A stretch of DNA of 64,000 bases from Amanita rubescens (taxonomy: Eukaryota; Basidiomycota; Agaricomycetes; Agaricales; Amanitaceae): contig WION01000007.1 in NCBI GenBank assembly GCA_015039365.1, positions 62,001 to 126,000 on the forward strand. The letters run 5' to 3'. The notes under the pieces are model-generated. The model saw only the letters and a list, made by a program, of their open reading frames with translations. It was not told where the DNA came from and searched no databases. Made by a program: the position numbers and the translations under genes. Each line of letters opens with the position of its first letter. Within the stretch, counting starts at the first letter, position 1. Positions 59,495 to 64,000 of the stretch are shown here, in pieces.

Positions 59495-61056
59495 TTATAT
59501 GTTACCATGCGGTGCGCCGGCTGGATGGTGATAGAGGTATGGAGAAAGCGACGGAAGTTCCGCTACCCCAATCTGTTTTGTGTCCCGGTCTAATACAAGG
59601 TATTTGCCAACCAAGAAACTGAAAATAAGATTAGCCAGAGATTAATTTTGGTGCAGGAGGTCATGACGTACGGGTGACCCATTGCCCAAGACTTAGCCGT
59701 GAGCTCAGGCATAGCAGTGCGGGCTTGGGGAGCTGATTTGGCTTTTGGCTCAATCACAGTATGTTGAGTGTGCGCTGCAAATAAACCGATGCACAATTTA
59801 GAATGATCAGGATCAGTGGGGTGCACGGGATGTTCGGCAGGGTGAGTAGGATTGGGTCGCGTGCCCCAGCGACTGAAGCTGTATCATTACTTAGTAAACG
59901 TTGAAACTCGTACGCAGGAAAAAGAATCCTTACAGATATGGCTCAATCGGCCATTCTCGCCCCCGATCACGCAGCTGAATGGTTATCGCAGGTGGGGTAA
60001 TATCGCACGGATAACCGTACAGCCCGTCCTCCAGTTTTTGGCTTTCTGGAATTGATTTATAGATTTCATGCACTGCATCTGCGGGGCCACGGATGTACTG
60101 TGATGCAGTGTCAAATATAATGGTTTCATCCTCCAGACCAACTGACGTCGACTTTACGCGGATCTTTGCCTTCTTTGTCATCCAAAAGGAAGATACCGCG
60201 CAGGGGTGGTACTCGATATCACCAACGTAGACATTCTCGATCATGCCGATGTGAACTTCACCGAGAGTTAGACGATGAGAAAAGGCTATGACGTTTCGTT
60301 CGAGCTTTGTTTCGGGACTCATCCAGAAGGAAGGATATCTGAGCCTGGTACGATACTCTTCAAAGGGGAAGGGAATAACGCTGAGATAAACGACATGAAG
60401 TTGGGTAGAGAAAAAAGAGGAAGGATAGCGCACCCATGTCCTACTTTACCGAATCTCGATTCCAACCTCGTAGATGCAAAGGGTATGTCAGGAATCTCCA
60501 GTCCGCCAATTTCAACCGTATTTCGATAAAGCCACCCTCTAACCACACTCCCAAACAAATTGTCGAAGGCAGGTGCATTGACCCTATCACCTAAGGTGCC
60601 CACCTTGCTCGGGTCTATTCGCGGACGTACAGATGAGTCCACCCACATATTGAATGCAGCAGTGGCAAAAACGAGGTTATAGATGCGATTGCCAACCCTA
60701 ACTCTACCGGAATATTGTGTATAACCAGGTGGTCTGGTGAGCGTTACTCTAAGTTGGTGTTTAATCTAATGAAAGATAAGAATCAACCGTGCATAGAAAC
60801 AACGGTCACATACAGTCTGATCAGGCGGGTTTCTTGTAACAAGGTTCTGCAAATGCCCGAAATCCTCGCAGATACTATGTGCGTTGCTGGTGTTCGTGCT
60901 GGAGGTCAGGAGTTCATAAAATACACCACCATCCTGCGTCGAATTGATCTGAGTGGTTGCGACATCCGTACGTTGTTGACAGGCCTGTTCGATAGTAAAC
61001 ACAGAAACTGCAAGAGCTATTATGACAAAGGTCGTCAGCGCAAATCTGCTCAACAT
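59495..61056 (-). CDS. Aspartic-protease-like (pepsin A1 family) protein lacking the first catalytic Asp
   Basis: From ATG 61056 the minus strand begins with a hydrophobic segment (FALTTFVIIALAVSVF), a signal peptide or anchor. After an unresolved splice comes YSGRVRVGNRIYNLVFATAA then FNMWVDS, which lines up with the pepsin first active site, normally DTGSSNLWV; Asp and Gly are both Ala. The second half reads FWMSPETKLERN, ETIIFDTASQYIRGPADAV (second site DTA for DTG, Asp kept), EDGLYGYPCD, CIGLF, WAMGHPY and YLVLDRDTKQIGVAELP, ending at 59495. With one Asp missing it should not cleave peptides and may bind them or inhibit. Intron borders at about 60480, 59900 and 59650 are not fixed, so the gene may also be decaying. 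Confidence 0.65.
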
Positions 61057-61542
61057 GGGTGAGAAAATACTTGCCAGAATAGCGAGGCAGTCGCCAAAGC
61101 TGCTCGATGGCGGCCATCACGGTCAAAACCCATACGCGCCATCGCTCCGCTGATACAACCATCACATGCATCAACGGTCAACGTTAACCCTCATCAACCA
61201 TATGACGTGTAGGATCTGCATCAGCATCTATCAGCATGCACCGGCAACGGAGACGATTCCAGCCACGTGCACGTGCTTCCCTTGATTTGACTCGTTCGAC
61301 ATGGCTGCTCCAGACTTGCCAATTGAAGAGTGACCTGGTTCTGTCTTCTGCGCTGGTATGGCATCCGTTGGTCATCACGAGCTCTTCTTCATAACAGCAT
61401 ACCATATTAGAGTCGCCATATGCACAGCCATCATCAAAGTTGCTGTTTATAACTGCCTTATTTGGTAAGTGCTATGGTCCGCTCCCGCGTTTGCCCCAAC
61501 CCATCAATATGATTTATCATAAAAGGAACATGTGTTCGCATC

Positions 61543-62527
61543 ATGAATTACTCCATGTTTCCCCTCATAACCCGACGCTCTGGAGGCAACAGCACTGGCA
61601 GCAGTGGGAGCATTGAAGGCGATCTGCCAGTACCTAGCCTTAGCGGTACAGAGATCAGCACGTCTTCGGAGGGAGGTTTGAGTCCAGCCGTCATATTTGG
61701 AAGCGGTGGCGGGCGCACGGTTGTTATACCCAGTGGGCACCTATTCGCTGGTCGTACTGCCGGTGGAGGAACGCGAGCCGAAATCTACGGTACCAGGTAA
61801 GTTTAAATCGATAATCATCTTTAGATTTTTATGCTGAGGCGTCATGCAGTCAATACGGAAGTGGATATCCGAACATTACTGGTCCTGGAACCACAGGACG
61901 GGGATTCCCATTTTATTTCTGGCCAGTCGTTTGGGCTGGGAATGGCACGGGCTACCTCTATCCAACTGATGTAATTACTCCTTACATGCGAAGGAATCAA
62001 GCGGGCTAACTAAAAGATTCCAGTATGGTTTACCCACAAATACAAGTCGACCTGGAGGGCCTTTGGCTACTGCCGTCTTTCCGTCCAATTTCACGAGCAC
62101 GAATACTACGTACCGCATTCTTTCAGACAACCACACACTCACTGATCTTATACCCCAAATCATCTACGCGTGTCGCTGGTCCAGCCTCGAAGCCGGCAAT
62201 TTAACAGTTATGCCCTACAACGAATCCAGCCCACTGCCAAGACCCGAACAAGCGATACAATATTATCGAGCCAGCAGCATTGTCCTCACGCTAGACGGCT
62301 ATAATAACACGGCAGATCTGACTAATGGTACATCTAATGTGGTACTCCCGTCAAATATCGACCAAAACCTCCTCATGTGTCTCAATACTACCATTGGGGT
62401 GACGGCGCCGATTGTGAATGCTGCTTTAGGTTCGGGTAGTATGGCCTCGAGCGTGATGGGAACGGCCCCGACGTCTGGACTGCTCGGTTTTGCCTGGATT
62501 ATATGGTTGTTATTGTATCTATTGTAG
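61543..62527 (+). CDS. Gly/Ser-rich agaricomycete surface or secreted protein (292 aa)
   Basis: Three exons (61543-61796, 61850-61970, 62024-62527) join in frame to 292 residues. After a basic Gly/Ser-rich start (ITRRSGGNSTGSSGS) comes YGSGYPNITG and GRGFPFYFWPVVW, a signature I recognise from a family of mushroom proteins of unknown function, then NTSRPGGPLATAVF with many N-glycosylation sequons (NFTS, NTT, NHT, NGTS). The C-terminus ends in a hydrophobic segment, FAWIIWLLLYLL, right at the stop, as in GPI-anchored or tail-anchored proteins. No classical signal peptide is evident. A second copy starts at 63823. Confidence 0.75.
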
Positions 62528-62977
62528 CGAAGATATGCGTGAGTTTTTTTTCGCCCTGTCTAAAATGTCGACGCGCACTTACAGAAATTTAGTTTGTATT
62601 CTATGATGTCAGTTAATAAGCTGATGTATCTTTTTGTCAGCGGAATAATAACTATTTCTTGCGTGTAATTTTTTGGTGGAGAGAACGCATCTGTGGTTGG
62701 CTGTTTCCATACGAGAACGACCAAGCGTATACTTTGAGGTCAACGACGTTCGTTTGAACTTTTCTCGAGATGCGCGCTTGAGGCGTCCCTTCGTCAACCG
62801 AAGTAATCTTCGTAGTACTGCGCGGCCTACTTTCGGGAAAAGAAAAAGAATCCTTTCGCAGCTGTCTCACTGTCAACGTACATACCTCACATTCCAATTT
62901 CTATATAGGCGACCACCAGTTGCTTGGTCCCAGGCGCGAGACCGAGCCAATGTAACGGTTTTCCCTCTCTGCGTTGC

Positions 62978-63081
62978 GGCTCTGTAGCCGAGCGGATGGG
63001 AATCGCTTGAAACGATTGCTGGAAACGATCGGAACTCACTCATCTGTTGTCGAAGACGCAGGTTCGAAACTTGCTGACTTC
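62978..63081 (+). ncRNA. tRNA-Ser-like pol III unit or tRNA-derived relic
   Basis: The sequence has an A box (tagccgagcgg), a perfect 5-bp anticodon stem around CTTGAAA (anticodon UGA, serine; aatcg/cgatt) and a B box ggttcgaaa inside a stem gcagg/cttgc. The acceptor strands do not pair and the variable region is too long (about 39 bases), so it is more likely a decayed tRNA or the head of a SINE than a working gene. A second B-box-like ggttcgaaa occurs at about 63143. Confidence 0.45.
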
Positions 63082-63755
63082 CATCGCTAGTAGAGGGTGC
63101 CTGGTGGACAAGAAAGCACCGCAAATGCTGCCTCTGATCCAGGTTCGAAAGGCTCCGGATCGAGACTTTCCGCACTAGATCCCGTCGACGTCGATGTCAA
63201 AGCGACGGGTCAATATCTGACGAGCTTGTTGTATGAGCATATCGATCGTGTAAGTCATATGTTGTATTGATAGCATGTGACGGCGGTCGTTCGTAGCCTA
63301 GGATTCGACTCACATCAGCGACGAATGGGTCATCAGAAAAGGGCCGCATTGAGATAGTAATAATCGATGCTCCAACAGCATTTCGATGAGATATTGTACT
63401 TGCGATCTCGAGGACAATGTTAGGCGAGGCTATGATAAGCTGTTAGTGGGGTTTCATCATCCACTGGTAGAGTATCTGTCGTGCTGTCAGATGCTCTATC
63501 TTCTGCACTGGTACGAACTATCTTTTGCTGTTCTGAATATCGTATGATTCATTCTTGCGCTTCAGAGTGAGAGAATGCCGATCGACGCAGTAGAGATGGA
63601 TATTATCATTTGATAGGTATATCGTGCACAGCCTAGATATTAGACAGCGTTGAATCCGCTGTGCTGACTCATGCACAGCCACTATCCCGCGATGCTGTAA
63701 CTACCTTTTATGGAAAGCGCGCTACACACCATGGCCAGCATGACGTCCTCCATAA

Positions 63756-63763
63756 TATAAAAG
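63756..63763 (+). promoter_or_regulatory. TATA-like element
   Basis: tataaaag lies about 65 bases before the ATG at 63823, a normal distance for a fungal TATA box with a short leader. Confidence 0.4.
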
Positions 63764-63822
63764 AAGCATGCGCTTGACTCCAACTCCATTCTCATCTCTA
63801 CACTCCGAAGACCTCCGCAACC

Positions 63823-64000
63823 ATGTTTGTCTATTTCATAACTCGACGCTCCAGGAAACCCCAACCGCGGCGGGCAGTCGGCCGCAGAGATGATGCTCAA
63901 GTTAAGGGTGAGATCATGCTTGGGGGAGGCAGCAGGGGAGGTGGAGGTGGCGGTTCAATTGGTAGGAGCAGTGGCGGCTCAAGAAGTGGCAGCAGTAGCA
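63823..64000 (+). CDS. Gly/Ser-rich protein, paralogue of 61543-62527 (5' part only)
   Basis: Open from ATG 63823 to the window end. It begins MFVYFITRRSRKPQPRRAVG and soon enters a Gly/Ser-rich stretch, like the start of the upstream gene (ITRRSGGNSTGSSG). Same strand, 1.3 kb apart: a tandem pair. The conserved core is beyond the window, so the assignment rests on the start and the context. Confidence 0.6.
   Translation, partial: MFVYFITRRSRKPQPRRAVGRRDDAQVKGEIMLGGGSRGGGGGGSIGRSSGGSRSGSSS

Overview
The window looks like nuclear DNA of a mushroom-forming basidiomycete (Agaricomycetes). Genes are split by short introns (44-70 bases, GT...AG). The gene content is typical of that group: a DUF6699 protein, a FunK1-like fungal kinase, HeLo/MLKL-N-terminal-like helical-bundle proteins, STAND ATPases fused to kinases or TPRs, a prf1/pcc1-like HMG-box factor, and glycine/serine-rich secreted proteins. 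I cannot name the genus.

Layout. 1-1720: two arrays of tandem repeats. 1873-9481: two MLKL/HeLo-like genes and one relic, all on the minus strand, with a 1.8-kb element bearing terminal inverted repeats between them. 10411-16669: a gene for a nearly 2000-residue, largely disordered protein. 17171-30560: an immune-like cluster of three related TKL-type kinase genes, one with a NACHT domain, plus several broken copies and a tandem segmental duplication. 30827-32278: a FunK1-like kinase gene between direct repeats. 32.6-36.6 kb: no gene seen. 37181-38809: HMG-box gene. 41339-42220: HhH-GPD DNA glycosylase. 42.2-48.4 kb: no gene seen. 48476-53202: a DUF6699 gene and an RBR E3 ubiquitin ligase. 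53.6-58.56 kb: a CpG-depleted island holding an NB-ARC/TPR STAND gene with an apparent frameshift. 59495-64000: an aspartic-protease-like gene missing a catalytic Asp, and two tandem paralogues of a glycine-rich, probably surface-exposed protein; the second runs off the end.

The most interesting signal is the mix of modules in the first 30 kb and at 54-58.5 kb. Three kinase genes share exon borders from an inter-domain linker to the kinase end but carry different N-terminal modules: NACHT, a short motif, or a disordered region. One has lost the beta-3 lysine and another the catalytic-loop asparagine. The short first exon of one kinase recurs, with the same intron phase and a similar following sequence, at the start of the NB-ARC/TPR gene and of a kinase pseudogene. 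Nearby genes encode proteins like the N-terminal killer bundle of MLKL, one with a probable C-terminal membrane segment. Together these resemble the parts list of a STAND-kinase-pore cell-death pathway (compare RIPK/MLKL necroptosis and fungal NLR/HeLo systems). Partnership between the genes is inference.
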